Assembly: GCA_007922195.1 (NCBI GenBank)
Contig: ML681996.1
Span: 22,216,840-22,280,839, forward strand
DNA: 64,000 bases
DNA from: Podocnemis expansa
Taxonomy: Eukaryota; Chordata; Testudines; Podocnemididae
Direction of reading: 5' to 3'
Shown: in pieces, positions 31,930-43,131 of the stretch
Position numbering within the stretch: the stretch's first letter is position 1
Layout: each line of letters starts with the position of its first letter
Notes under the pieces: generated by a model
The model's input: only the letters and a program-made list of their open reading frames with translations
Databases searched by the model: none
What the model was told of the DNA's origin: nothing
Translations under genes and position numbers: made by a program

Positions 31930-34135
31930 CTCTAAACAGTAACTCTTTCGCACTAGATTATATAGAATTACTAATTGAAAGTCAGATTTTGGTACCCTTT
32001 CCTGAAGTTTATTAGCATCTTATTGCATAAGTAGACCAATTCTCTTCAGAATAGCTTTTTGTGGAGTAAAGGATTATTCAATACAAATGATATTCCAGAT
32101 TATGCTTCTGTTATTAATTGGTCTCCTGAAATCCATATTTCCAAAATAGAATAAATACATAGATAATGTGTATGTCTAGATATTCATTTTCTCTTTGCCC
32201 TAAAATGGTCTGATTAATCTGAGGTTAGATTGCAGTTTTTAACCTTATTAATGGTTGGTATAAAGGTGCACTGCACCAGAATAAATCCTGAGAAGTCTGA
32301 ATTTCCCCCATTTCATGGAAGGGGATTAATTTACTGCACCTGTTTTTTTTGGGTTGTAGTATTCTCCCTATGCTATGAAGCCAGGAAGCTCCACAACCTA
32401 ATCCCACTTCTTGCTACTACCAGCCAACAAGTTTCTGCAGGAAATCATCAGGAGCTCAAGACCTGCAAACTAGTAGCTTCAATTTCCAAGCACAATTTAG
32501 TGGCTACAAACAGGTCACAATCTTTGGAAGTTTTTCTCTCTCAGTGTCCATCTCCCAGTGAAAGCAATAGAAGTTAGGCACCTAAATATCTTGGAGGATC
32601 TGGGCCTTAGTTTTTAGTAGTTTACCATTTAGGTTGTGGTTCTGGTATACATTTGTTTCCTTGTCATACAATATTTGGGTTTTGAAATGTCTGCAGTATT
32701 TTGGCAGCTTTCAGTTTATAGACCACATTAATAATTCATCACTTCATCTAGCAAATACATTTTAAAGTTGGATGGTAAATAGAGCTGTCATATAGCATAT
32801 GTAAGCCTCAGTTCAGACTAGAAAACCCCAAAACTCTACCAACATGTTGCTGATGCAAAGGACCCACAATGCTACAGTCAATCAAGCATTTATCTTAAAA
32901 ATATAAATTCTAAGGAAGGAAGGTTCCAAAATGATAGGTTGGAGTGTTTATCCCACCTTCTAATAAAGGATACCTTGGTTCCTTTTTTGTCCTCTTCTTC
33001 AGTTCTTGATAACTTGATCTTAGTATAACACACTCATTTTTGAAGGTTTTGGCAGATGACTCTTCTTTTTCTTCATTATTTTCTTTAGAAATAGCATGTG
33101 TCAAAATTTTCGGTACAATATATGTAATTCTTAGTTGAAAAATTAAGGAGCTAATCTGTAGTGAATGACTTGGTCTCTGCTGTGGAGAACTCTGAATGGA
33201 TAAAGTTTCAAGGACACATGTCCAATGGTTGATCCACTTTTGGTTGTTAAAATATTATATTGCTTTTTTTAATATGCAGATATAGTGCTGATAGATGTTA
33301 ACTACTGTCTCCTTATATCCTTCCATTTACACAACCCATTCTAATTCAAACCCAGATCAAGCATATTGTTTCACTATTTATTGTTCATATGCCTCCACAA
33401 AAAGCCAGTCAAACTAATCCCAGGTTTGTATTCACATTGGATATTTCTAAGGCTTTATTATTTATCGATGTCAAAGTAAACTGAAGCCAAGGGGGCAGAC
33501 TCATTTACACTAGCTGGCTGTCTGGACCATAGTTGTGAAAAACACTTTGACAGAGAGGATAAAAACATTGGACCAGTTTTTGAAAGGCATTTCATCATCT
33601 AAAGATGCAGATAAAAGCCTTGTGGGATTTTGAAAAGTGTCTAGGTGCCTAGCTCCTTTTGATTTCAGTATGAGTTATGCATTTATGTGCTTCTGAAAAT
33701 GCCACCAGTTGCCTACTGCATTTTAGACACCTTCACACCTTTAATAATCTAACCTAGTCCCTGACTCAGGAAGTCTACAGTCTAACACCACAATTCCCAC
33801 CAATCAGAAGATGGTATGAGTACTATCTTTGTGAAGGAAATAAACCATTTGTGAAAATCTACAGCTGCATTATTTGCAGCAAAAATACCTAGGATCTGAT
33901 AAAAGCTAACTGAATTTCTTAGGCATCCTTCCATAGGAGTCAATGGATTTTGGATCAGGCATGTAGTGATAGGAAACAGGAGACTACAGGCTCAATTAGC
34001 CCAGCTGGTCCTACCTGGATAGCAGATAGGCAATTAAGAATTATACCCAGATGGGGCAAAATCAGACAAAGTGGCTCTCACAAAAGAAGGCCTATAAGAT
34101 AATAGGGGACTTCCTTTCCTCTGGGAAAGGAAACA
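31930..34135. other. AT-rich sequence, mostly unrecognised
   Basis: No gene is recognised. The segments near 32575-32610 (GGCACCTAAATATCTTGGAG then GATCTGGGCC) and 33570-33740 (TGAAAAGTGTCTAGGTGCC) contain words of an old dispersed reptile repeat whose class I cannot assign. Confidence 0.5.
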
Positions 34136-34139
34136 CAAA

Positions 34140-34222
34140 AGAGTATCTGATGAAATAGGTTGGAGTCCACAAAAGCTTATGCCCCAAAGAAATCTGTTAG
34201 TCTTTAAGGTACTACAGGACAT
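34140..34222 (+). mobile_element. PLE 3'-end fragment (sense)
   Basis: This contains CTGATGA (34147-34153), then GTCCACAAAAGCTTATGCC and CTGTTAGTCTTTAAGG, ending in CAGGACATTCTGTG. It is a 5'-truncated PLE tail like that at 3220-3330, opposite strand. The first motif is intact and the second (expected GAAA) reads AAAA. Confidence 0.75.
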
Positions 34223-34659
34223 TCTGTGTTTTTACAGAAGGGCCTGAAGGTTAAAGCTAGTGCTATAGTCTTATCTACAAAGAGAGAAGACAGGTGGAGA
34301 GATGATTCTAAAACAGTGCTTGGGGAAGAAAAACACCAGGGGAGAAACTGTGAGTGTCAGTGTATTATGAGGAGCTGGCACCCCAGGCAGAAAACCCTTT
34401 TGGGCAGCACTCTCTACAGTAAGGAAGAATTCTGGAGAGTCTTAGAAAAAGAGCAAGGAGTCTGGTAAGAACTTAGCCCAGGAAAGGTGGGAGAGTTTTC
34501 ATTCCTCTAAGTTTGGACATTGTTACCTGGAAAGGTTAGGTGTTTTGATGTTACTTGGCTGAAGATCCAAAAATCAATTAAATCTGAAAAAGGAAGGTGA
34601 GAAAGGGGGGCTGTACTATTGGGTTCTTCTATGAGAATGGTAGATCTATGACATTTAAA

Positions 34660-34935
34660 GTATGTCTTCACTGTAGTTAAACATTTGTACTTGGCCTATG
34701 TCACATGACTTAACCTCATAGGACTTGGGCTGTGGGTCTATTTAATTGTCGTGTAGCTGTTTGAGCTTGGGCTGGAGTCTGGGCCCTGGGGAGTGGGAAA
34801 GGGATGGTTCCAGAGTCTGGACTTTAGCGCACGCCTAAACAACTACACTGTAATCTTTAGCCTCACAGCCTAAGTACCCCTATAAGCCCAAGACCATACA
34901 CAGCCTGTGCTGCACTTCATTTATTTCATGCAGGC
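34660..34935. mobile_element. Probable DNA-transposon MITE (partly palindromic)
   Basis: GTCTTCACTGTAGTTAAACA near the left is echoed in inverted form by CAACTACACTGTAATCTT near 34845. The middle carries GGGCTGTGGG, GGAGTCTGGGCC and CAGAGTCTGGACT words in both orientations. The structure resembles short non-autonomous elements of turtle genomes. The termini and TSD are not resolved. Confidence 0.45.
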
Positions 34936-34939
34936 ATAA

Positions 34940-36040
34940 TACAAGTGACTTATTTAAGGGGAGGGGTGGGTAGAAAACATGAGCAAAACTACCTATTTTT
35001 CATTGACTTGAGATTGAAAATCTTAAGAACCATGTCTACTCATTTAAAAACAAAACAAACAAAAAGGTACAGACCATGGATGGGAACTTGAGCCTGAAAA
35101 GATGTCAGTTATAACCACCTAAAGAGAGATCTGCAGGTTATAATGAAAATGTTAGGTAACCTCAAACTTAGATATCAACGGTAGTTTTATAAATAGACAG
35201 AAAAGCTTCAGTTAACATGGTTTCCCTATACCTAAATTAATGCATGTATGCATTTCCTAATATACTTGTGGTTCTTTGGTTTAAGGGAGGCAATTTGAGC
35301 TAGTGGAAGTATGCAATGTTTAGATCTAATTGGTAGCACTGTGACAAGTTCTATTGCAAAAGGTGATTATGAGCCAATCCACATATAAATCATGCTTCAT
35401 GTCTCATTTATTTAAAATCATTTGGTAGTTTTATTTCTCAAAAGAATTAATCAATTATTTGTGTGGCATCCGTGTTTGCCATTTGGCAATTTCCACATTT
35501 GTTAGGTTGTTAGTTCATATTGATCTGTTACATTGAATACTTTGTATCAGAAGAATTTTTTTAAAAAACTACACAATAGTCTTGGTTGTCACTTCAATTT
35601 ACAACTTTTCTTATGTCAAACTTGATCTCCTTCTTGCAAAATGTCCATTATACACTTTCATTTGTATATTCTTTATCAATTTCTTAGTTGTTTTACAAGC
35701 AAATTACATCAGTCCTTTTTTGCAAGCCATATAGAATCCATAAAGTCATTCCTACTCTCCAATATGCCACATGCAGCAGGATTAAATAGATGTTGTTGGT
35801 TTTTATCTCTGTGGGCCAGATTTTTGAAACCTTTACTCACACAAGTGGTCCTATTAATTAATGTCAGTGCCACTACTCATGTGAAGAATTGCTAACCATT
35901 CTAAAGCTCAAAATCTAGTTCATTGTAAATGCAACTGTTTGCTATTTTTTTCCTTGATTTTTTTGTGTTGCATTCTATACCTTCACTTATAGCACCTTCT
36001 TCTGTTAGCTCTGGTGAGGCTACTGATGGATTAAATTACT
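34940..36040. other. AT-rich sequence, nothing recognised
   Basis: No coding signal, no named repeat. Confidence 0.6.
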
Positions 36041-36044
36041 ACAC

Positions 36045-36145
36045 AGTGTGAACAGGTGGCTGATGGCACCTTAAAAGTATAATAAATTTATTTGGGCATT
36101 AGCTTTCATGGGCTCCAACCCACTTCATCAGATGCATTGTGTGAT
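36045..36145 (-). mobile_element. PLE 3'-end fragment with intact hammerhead-like core
   Basis: On the minus strand it reads CTGATGA (36131-36125), a small hairpin AGTGGG...CCCAT, GAAA (36107-36104), then GCTAATGC, AAATAAATTTA and AAGGTGCCATCAGCCACC. It is the same tail as at 3220-3330. Of the fragments here, only this one keeps both core motifs exactly. Confidence 0.75.
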
Positions 36146-36149
36146 GCTC

Positions 36150-37670
36150 AGTATGAGTAAGAGATATAAGAAACTGGTCTTTATGAAATAATCCATCATC
36201 TGTGACCTTCTTAAAGAGAGATTTGTATCTAGCTCTGGGGCAGTATTTTCCCTTTAATAACAATGGAGTTTGTCCAGCTTGTGTTTTTTTTTTTTTTTTT
36301 TTTTAAATTTCCACTTCACATTAATTAATTTATTGGAAATTGTTAAACTCTACAGTTTAATTAGAATTACCTATTTTCATCATGAATCTTGACTGCTTCC
36401 TTGGATTTCTAATATCCAGAAATGTAAACACTTTGGACTGGTTAGTTCCCATTTTGTAAAAATCAATTATTTTTAACTTCTTATTTTGTGTTGTACATAG
36501 CATTGAAATGTAACATGGTGGTGATTTCTTTTGTTAACGTGATTTGCTGTGATAAGCTGAAACTGGTCATTATAGCTCTTCTATTCAGTTATTTCTAAAC
36601 ACCTGTGATTTCTGTAGTTATACTGGAGGTAACTTCATGTTTAACTGCATACAGGATTTTTTTCTCCTTTCTATAGCATTTTAACATGGGTATTCATAAA
36701 ACTTTGTGGAGGAGGATCTCCACTGGCTAAATATTTCTATGCACAAGCAATACACTGCCAAGTCAGGGTGTCCTTTTGTGTGCAATTTAACAGATTTATT
36801 TAAATTCCTTAATCTCCTGAATTATAACTTAATATGACCAATTTTGATTTAGGCTTTAAATTACCTTTGGATAGATCACAGCGAAGTTTTTATCAAATTC
36901 AGACTTTTTTTTTTTTTTTTTTTTTAGAATTCTTGCTCTCATTTGTACAGTGAATATATGCGACGTTTCCTTGAGGGCACGCAGGGCTTGTCTACTGGGG
37001 GTTAGATTGTAATATGATCCTAGAGCTATAAATTAGAGAAAGTACAGGAGTGCGATCACATCCACAGTCCTTGCGCTGGGCTCTTCCATTCCCACTACTC
37101 ATCCTCACTTCTTCCTGGAATGCATTACACTGTGTAAAACTATGTGCAGGAGCTTTTGGGGAGGCAGTTGTCCTCTCCTGATGATGTGCTCACTTCTCTT
37201 CACCTCCTGCCCTCCCCCTCAAAAAGGGAGTTATGGGGGGAAGCTTTCTGTGCTGTCTTTCTTTGCCACAGGCACAGAGAGGTGGGCAATAACACCTGCA
37301 GAAAGAGGGATAAATTAAAAACTTCCTGGGGCGGCAGGGCAGGGAAGGAGCTGTATACTGCCTTCCTGGCACCATGCAGTGCAATGGAAAATCAAGAGTA
37401 GCAAGAAAAGAACAGAGTTCTGGGATAGCTTGAGAAGTCCAATGAAGTTTTTTTTTGTTTTGTTTTGTTTTGTTTTTCTGTCCCCCGCCCCCCATGATTT
37501 CTTGCTACATGGACTTAAATCTGACTTGTAGAATTCAACCTCAGCCTATGCCACTTTCAGGGGTGGTGTTATCGGGTCAAATTACAGCTCCATTTAGTTT
37601 AAATGTATTGCTCTGCCAGTGGAGGTGCAGGCTCCAGAAGGTTGTTGGTACTTAACAGGATGTAGACTCT
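36150..37670. other. Unrecognised sequence with T-runs and a (GTTTT)n tract
   Basis: Apart from the T-runs and a TTTTG pentamer repeat at about 37448-37477, nothing is recognised. Open frames at 37144-37655 have no family features. Confidence 0.55.
36281..36304. repeat. Poly-T tract
   Basis: A continuous run of T of about 23 bases. A second run of about 20 T is at 36906-36925. Confidence 0.95.
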
Positions 37671-37672
37671 CT

Positions 37673-38063
37673 GGCTATGTCTACACTAGGAAAAATTAGT
37701 TCAAATTTGTTAATTCAGACTAATAAGTTCAAGGTTCATTTGAACTAAACTCAAACATATTAGTTCAGATTAACAAAGTGGACTAATTTGACTTAATGTT
37801 AACATTAAGTTGAATTAGTCCACTGTTAATTTGAACTAACTGCCCTTAATTGAAACCTTAAGATTGAACTAAGTGTTAATCCTAGTCTACACCATCCTTA
37901 GTTTGAGCTAACTAGTGGGTTTTACTAATTCAAACTAAGCTTTCATTAGTTTGAATTAAGGAATTTCTTAATTCAAATTTATGAAAGCCTAGTGTGGACA
38001 GATACTAAGTTAGTTCAAATTATGGAGGCTTAATTCAAACTAACTTGCAAGTGTAGACATATC
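37673..38063. mobile_element. MITE family A (TTAATTCAAA-rich), ~390 bp, Harbinger-related
   Basis: The left terminus GGCTATGTCTACACT and the right CAAGTGTAGACATATC form an inverted pair. The interior is a dense series of AATTAGTTCAAATT-type words in both orientations (for example TTAACATTAAGTTGAATTAG at about 37798), able to fold extensively. The terminal GTGTxGACATAGCC wording matches the right end of the Harbinger element at 17285 and the interior words match the window end, so this is probably its non-autonomous derivative. The TSD is not clear because the right terminus has decayed. Confidence 0.75.
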
Positions 38064-38064
38064 T

Positions 38065-39600
38065 GCTGTCATTTCAGTCTGCCAGGCACCCAGAGAATTT
38101 CCTCAGAAGTTCTCTCATCCTTTCTTCTGCCACAGTTTAACTTTAGGTACACCCAAGCCCCCCCCGAAAAGCATTCCCCTCTAGTGTCCAGCCCATCGCT
38201 GGGAATTATGGAAATAATCAAGTTGGCTATCTTCAGAGAAACAGAATATACACAGTGGGCTTGGTTCTGCTGAGGCTTCACACTTTATCACAAAGGTAAA
38301 TTTATAAAAAGTTTATTAATAAAAGATTTAACTGATACCGAGTAAGGGTAGTAGAAACAGATTTGGTTTCAAATAAGAGTAAAGCACACTTCTAGAAGAT
38401 TAAACATGTTAGCAAACTATACTCCTTTATTTCAAACAGTTTCACTCAGCATCCTTTGGCAGGCCTTGCTGATTTTTTCACTCAAGTTACATCCAGATTT
38501 TTCATGAATCACCACCTTCTGCCATAGGCTTTCCTCAATGAAGGGTAGAACAAAATATCTCGTTGCTTATTTTTAGTTCCCAAAGCTCATTGTTTTAACC
38601 CTACAGACTAGTTTAGTCTCTGGTTTCTGCCAATGCTGATTTCACATCCCTCCCCTCTCAGCCTAGCTTTTCCTATTGATTTGCATGCAAATATTGCTTG
38701 CATTGTGTTTTGGTTTTTTGCAGTGCTTGATTTACATCACAGGCCTAGTCAGACAGATAAATATTTCTTTGTTGTGGATAAACTGGTTTGTCAAACCCCC
38801 AGCTTGGTTCATGATTAAGGAGTTGTTTGTACATACGTAGTAAAAAATATCACCAGACATGAATCATGCAATGCTCACAATGAACAGTATAATATTAAAC
38901 TTTTATTTGATACTTCACATGACCATCTTTACCGACAAATACCAAGGCAGCAACAATGTTAGATGCAGTGAGTTTGTCAGGCCTAATAGGAGTTGCTGTT
39001 ACAGGACAGTCACCCCTTTACTAGCTGGCACTAATGGCTTCTTGGGGTCACGATGTAAAAATGTCATCATGGGCTGTTATATTTATTGTTGATAGGGACA
39101 GTTTCTGATACCTTTTTCATGTTGAGTATCATCCTGTTAATTAAGTAGCCCCATTAATTTTCCTGGAGTGAGATGCACCTCTCTGAAAATGTAAGAGTAG
39201 CAGAATCACTAGTTTAGAATGACTTTTGCATTAAATGTTTCCAGCCTACAATCAACTTGTTTTACTGCTAAGCTAACTCAGGCTGGTCTCTGGCTCCAGT
39301 TGTGTTCTTTTCTCATGAATCACTGCCATTAATAAACATTCTGAAGTCTAAATGCAATTACACCTATATACAGTCATTGACTGTAGGTAAGGGCTTGGTG
39401 ACTGCTGTGCAACCCTTTTGCTTAAACAGTCCTCATTCTCACTGTCTGGCATAGTCATTTGTGTACCTGTGCAAAATAAAGCTAAAAAGTTTGAAGGGAT
39501 GCTCTGTCTCCTTGAAATATGCTTCCAGGTATAGTGGTTGCGGCTGGAGGTGCGCAAGGGGAAGAGTGAACACTGAACCTCTTATGTTGGTTTGCTCTTA
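38065..39600. other. AT-rich sequence, nothing recognised
   Basis: No coding signal or named repeat. Confidence 0.6.
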
Positions 39601-39619
39601 CGAGCTAGTGTGCTGGACA

Positions 39620-39770
39620 TAAATATTCGAGAAGCTAGGATTCCATACCCATCTTTAGCTCTGCCTGACTTTGTGACTCTGGACAGATCACTGCACCCTG
39701 GATACTATTTTTTCATGTATAAAATACCACCTTCCTTTATAAAGCATTGTGAGAGCTACTGGGGTGGGGG
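39620..39770 (+). mobile_element. MIR-type SINE fragment
   Basis: TAGCTCTGCCTGACTTTGTG, CTCTGGACAGATCACTGC and TCATGTATAAAATACCACC follow the MIR core order (GCTCTGCC..., GTGACCTTGGGCAAGTCAC, then CATCTGTAAAATGGG-like). Diverged. Confidence 0.65.
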
Positions 39771-40721
39771 GGGGGCTAAAGAAAAGTAAATTTCACAATC
39801 CAACTACAAGACGAACACAACATTGTTCTTCTATTTAGTCTATCTGGTTCTTACTCTTTGTATCCATGATACATTTTATTCTTGCTTTATACAACTGCCT
39901 ATACTTGTTTGTATCCCATAACATCTCTCTGTATTTTTACAAGTGGCTCATAAGAGAAAGGAAAAAAAATCTATTAAATACAGGGACAAACTTAAATAAG
40001 TGTTAAATAATGCAGTGACAATATGAAGCCTATATATATAATTTTCTGAATATATATTTCTCTACTCTAAAATATATTTTCAATCAGTTGATTACTATAG
40101 GAGAATAACAATTAAAACTGAAATCCATATACCATCCATTCAGCAACTTAACATGTCAGGTTACCCAATAATTCCAATGAACTGGGCTAGGGCCATACCA
40201 GGAACATCTGATACAAATGTTAAAACTCCAGACCAGGCAGAGCAAAACACAGATTCTGGAAGCTCAGTTCCTCCAGGGAGCAAACAGATTCCAACTGACA
40301 GCTGAATTGTCTGCTGATTGTGCTTGGACTGATGTAACTTGTGCTCTTGGAACAGGCTTAACAGATTCTCCTTTGCTCTGCTGTCATTACACATGCTGTG
40401 GGAGTACTGATTATTTTGGATGCTTTAGGAATTGTGTTCATAGGGTGCTTAAAATTATATGCTGCCCTAGCCTCCCCCTGAAAGCCATATCTGTGACTTC
40501 AGTGGTACTGTCCAGCTAGCAGACCTGTCCTCGTTCGCCACCCATAGCATTACTGATGGACCAAGGTATCAGCATATCTGGAGCCAAGGCCTCCTGGATC
40601 AGTGCCCTACCAGCCAGAAGGAGGTGTATCTGGGCCTTTCTTTGAAAGTCAGGACCTGTAGGAGACTAAGAAGTAAAATTGGACAAACAGCATTGCCTGA
40701 GCCACGGGTTACTATGGTGAT

Positions 40722-40825
40722 GAAAAACAAATGAGGAGTCTGGCAGCACTTTTAAAGACCAACAAATTTATTTATCAAACAAGCTTTCTTTAAAAGTGCT
40801 ATGGGACTTCTTGGATTTTTTTGCT
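40722..40825. mobile_element. PLE 3'-end fold-back (inverted pair)
   Basis: The left arm (about 40724-40758) reads AAACAAATGAGGAGTC, GCAGCACTTTTAAAGAC. The right arm (about 40788-40820) reads TCTTTAAAAGTGCTATGGGA and CTTCTTGGATTTTT. The arms are reverse complements with several mismatches and share the AAAAGTGCT variant. The spacer (CAACAAATTTATTTATCAAA then CAAGCTTT) holds the remnant of the preceding tail sequence. No TSD was found. Confidence 0.7.
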
Positions 40826-40829
40826 GAAC

Positions 40830-41085
40830 AGCGCTAGTGTTTCTGGCATCCCCTTGCAGCACAGCAGATGCTGGCACAGACGAGTGACGTCATATGCAGT
40901 GCAACAGCGTGGTCCCCATTTTAGCACCCTTCAAATGTTGGTGTCCCCCTACGCCACTTACCAGGCTTACTGCATTGTGCTGGCCTTGGCTGAACTAGAT
41001 TAACAAAGCTACCCCTTTGGAATTTTAACTTAATTAGAATCTCATTTGCAGGACAGAAGTGTTCCTTGTAGTAACCTCATCACCA
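40830..41085. other. Unrecognised sequence
   Basis: A short open frame at 40821-41003 has no recognised motif. Confidence 0.5.
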
Positions 41086-41089
41086 TATT

Positions 41090-41190
41090 CAAGCATCTGA
41101 TGAAGTGGGATTTTTCTCCCACAAACGCTCATTTAATGAATTTGTTAGTCTTTAAAGTGCCACAGGACCCTTGTTTGTTTTAGTTATTTT
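41090..41190 (+). mobile_element. PLE 3'-end fragment (sense)
   Basis: AAGCATCTGATGAAGTGGG (41091-41109), CTCCCACAAACGCTCAT, GAATTTGTTAGTCTTTAAAG, then TGCCACAGGACCC. The CTGATGA motif is intact; the expected GAAA is altered. It runs to TTGTTTGTTTTAG, after which the flank begins. Confidence 0.8.
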
Positions 41191-42091
41191 ATCTTCATTT
41201 TCCTTTCCTTTCTTCCTGCAGCTTGTGCAAGAAATGTAACTAGAAGTGTGCTCTCTTCCCCTCCCACATAAGCAATGTTCTCATCCTGGTTCTCATCTTT
41301 CTCCCCTTCTTCCTCCTTTGCTTGTTCAGGAATGTGTAGTCATTTCTGTTGTAAAAATGACACATTTCAAGGTAAAGGACCTGAGCTCTGTAAGTTAATT
41401 GTAAATAACAGGGGTGGGTATAATCATATTCACCACATAGTGTAAATATTCATTTAGGTGTTAATATAACCAAATAAGGGTCTCTGGAGAGCTATTGTTA
41501 GCATATTTTTAAACATAAAAGGATTGTTGTGACCCCCCCTCCTCCTTGCTCACTTGTTTTTGATGTCAGGGAGGAATGAGGAGGCAATAAATGTAATGCT
41601 TGACTCAGTCTGTCTCTGAGACTACCTGTTTTGTTTTTACCTCTTCTGAGGCAATGTGTGTTCTGCAAGCTGTGTCTTTCTTGCATCACTATATTAGTAC
41701 ATTTGAAAGAAATACTACCCACAGCTTGAAACAGAAAGCAATGATTGTACAGTGCAAGGGTGATGTTAGAAGAAAGTGAAAACAGGTATAACCTGAAGTA
41801 TCTTTTTCTACTTTCTGGGCAATAACTCTGCCAGTCTAAAAATAGTTTATTAAAATATTCTTAAATTTCATTTAATCACCTGATTATGTATTTAAATGGC
41901 TTTAAAATACATTTTGGTTAATAAGCACAGTATTTTCCCTCAGTGAATGGCTTTGAAGCAAGCTAACATGTATGTGTATGGTTTATCTGTCACAAAAATT
42001 TGCTCTGTTTGCTACTTTAATCATTTATTGTAAGAATCTTAACGTTCATCCACAAGCCTCAAAGAACGTTGATTTTAAAATATGAGGAAAA
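41190..42091. other. AT-rich sequence, nothing recognised
   Basis: No coding signal, no named repeat. Confidence 0.6.
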
Positions 42092-42103
42092 TAAAATCCT
42101 AAT

Positions 42104-42272
42104 AAACAAAGAGCCCTATGACACTTAAAGACTAACAAATTTATCTTTTTGCATGTGTTTTCATGGGAGAAAATCCCACTTCTAGTCTTTAAGTGCCGCA
42201 GGACTCCTTGTTTGTTTGTTTGTTTGCTTGCTTTGTTACTGAACTAGAATAATAGGACTACAGGCAAAGCAC
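42104..42272. mobile_element. PLE 3'-end fold-back, 169 bp, with 12 bp target duplication
   Basis: The left arm (about 42104-42135) carries CAAAGAGCCC...CACTTAAAGACTAAC. The right arm (about 42183-42216) carries TAGTCTTTAAGTGCCGCAGG and ACTCCTTGTTTGTTT. The spacer contains GCATGTGTTTTCATGGGA and GAAAATCCCACTTC, the stem-loop portion of the PLE tail. TAAAATCCTAAT flanks the unit exactly (42092-42103 and 42273-42284), so the inverted pair entered as one unit. Confidence 0.88.
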
Positions 42273-42284
42273 TAAAATCCTAAT

Positions 42285-42570
42285 GTGCAATAGAAGAGCA
42301 CTGATATCAAGATAAGAATCATACCAGTAAATTATAGGCACACAAACTGAGAAACTTTAATTTGGGGAAGAGGCAAAGGCTAAGCAACTCATAGTAACAT
42401 GCAAAAAGTATTCTGCCACTCTTTTCTTCTGGAAGATTGTAATTTCTGTAAGCAGCTTTCTAAGTGAATTGCAAAACTGTAATAAAAACTGAGTTTCAGA
42501 AGCATATGATAGACTCCTCAAGTAACCAAGCAGTCATGGCAGATTAACACATGTGCCAACTGGGTCCATG
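42285..42570. other. AT-rich sequence, nothing recognised
   Basis: No gene or family recognised. Confidence 0.6.
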
Positions 42571-42578
42571 TCTAGGGG

Positions 42579-43123
42579 CAGAGCCGTCCCTAGCAGGGCA
42601 TGGGGCCTCATGTGAATCCCCCTGTGCACCCCCCCCCCGCTACCAGACCCCTGCTCACACTGGTGGCTGGGCCCAGGGGGGCAGGCCCAGTCCACCCCTG
42701 AGCCAGCTGTTCCCCATCCAGGGGGCAGGGAGAACTGACCAAAAATAGGAGCCAGGGTCAGAGCTCCCACACCCCTTACACTTGCACTGCCTTCGGCTCC
42801 ATGCTGGAGGCAGCAGGGAGGGGATGAGAGGCAGCACAGTTGTGGGGGGGGGCTGTGGTACGGGTCTTCTACTGCCTCCCACCCCCTCTTCTCTGCCTCC
42901 AGCATGGAGCCAAAGGAAGTGCAAGCGGGGAGCGTGTGGGAGTGCTGACCTTGGCTATTGCTTTTGGTCAACTCTCCCTGTCCCCGGATGGGAAACAGCC
43001 AGTCATGGGAGGGCAGCTGTTCAAGCCCCACACTGCCCTGCTCATGGCAGGACAGCATAGGTCCCACAGAATCACGGGGCCCAGGGCGATTGCCCCTTTT
43101 GCTACCCCCTAGGGATGATCCTG
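42579..43123. mobile_element. hAT-type fold-back element, 545 bp
   Basis: The termini are CAGAGCCGTCCCTAG (left) and CTAGGGATGATCCTG (right), CAG/CTG-type ends as in hAT. The flanks TCTAGGGG (42571-42578) and TCTAGATG (43124-43131) match at 6 of 8 positions. Almost the entire element is an inverted repeat: arms of about 240 bp (42579-42825 and 42880-43123) share, in opposite orientation, GGCTCCATGCTGGAGGCAG, CACTTGCACTGCCTTCGG-like text, CCCATCC and GACCAAAA. They are separated by a ~50 bp spacer. The paired GC-rich frames on both strands (for example 42655-42924 minus and 42782-43060 plus) are mirror images of each other and not genes. Confidence 0.85.
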
Positions 43124-43131
43124 TCTAGATG

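Noticed and set aside
42534..43112. 177-codon minus-strand frame and mirror frames on the plus strand
   Set aside because: They are explained by the long inverted repeat of the hAT fold-back element; the similarity between strands is the palindrome, not coding.
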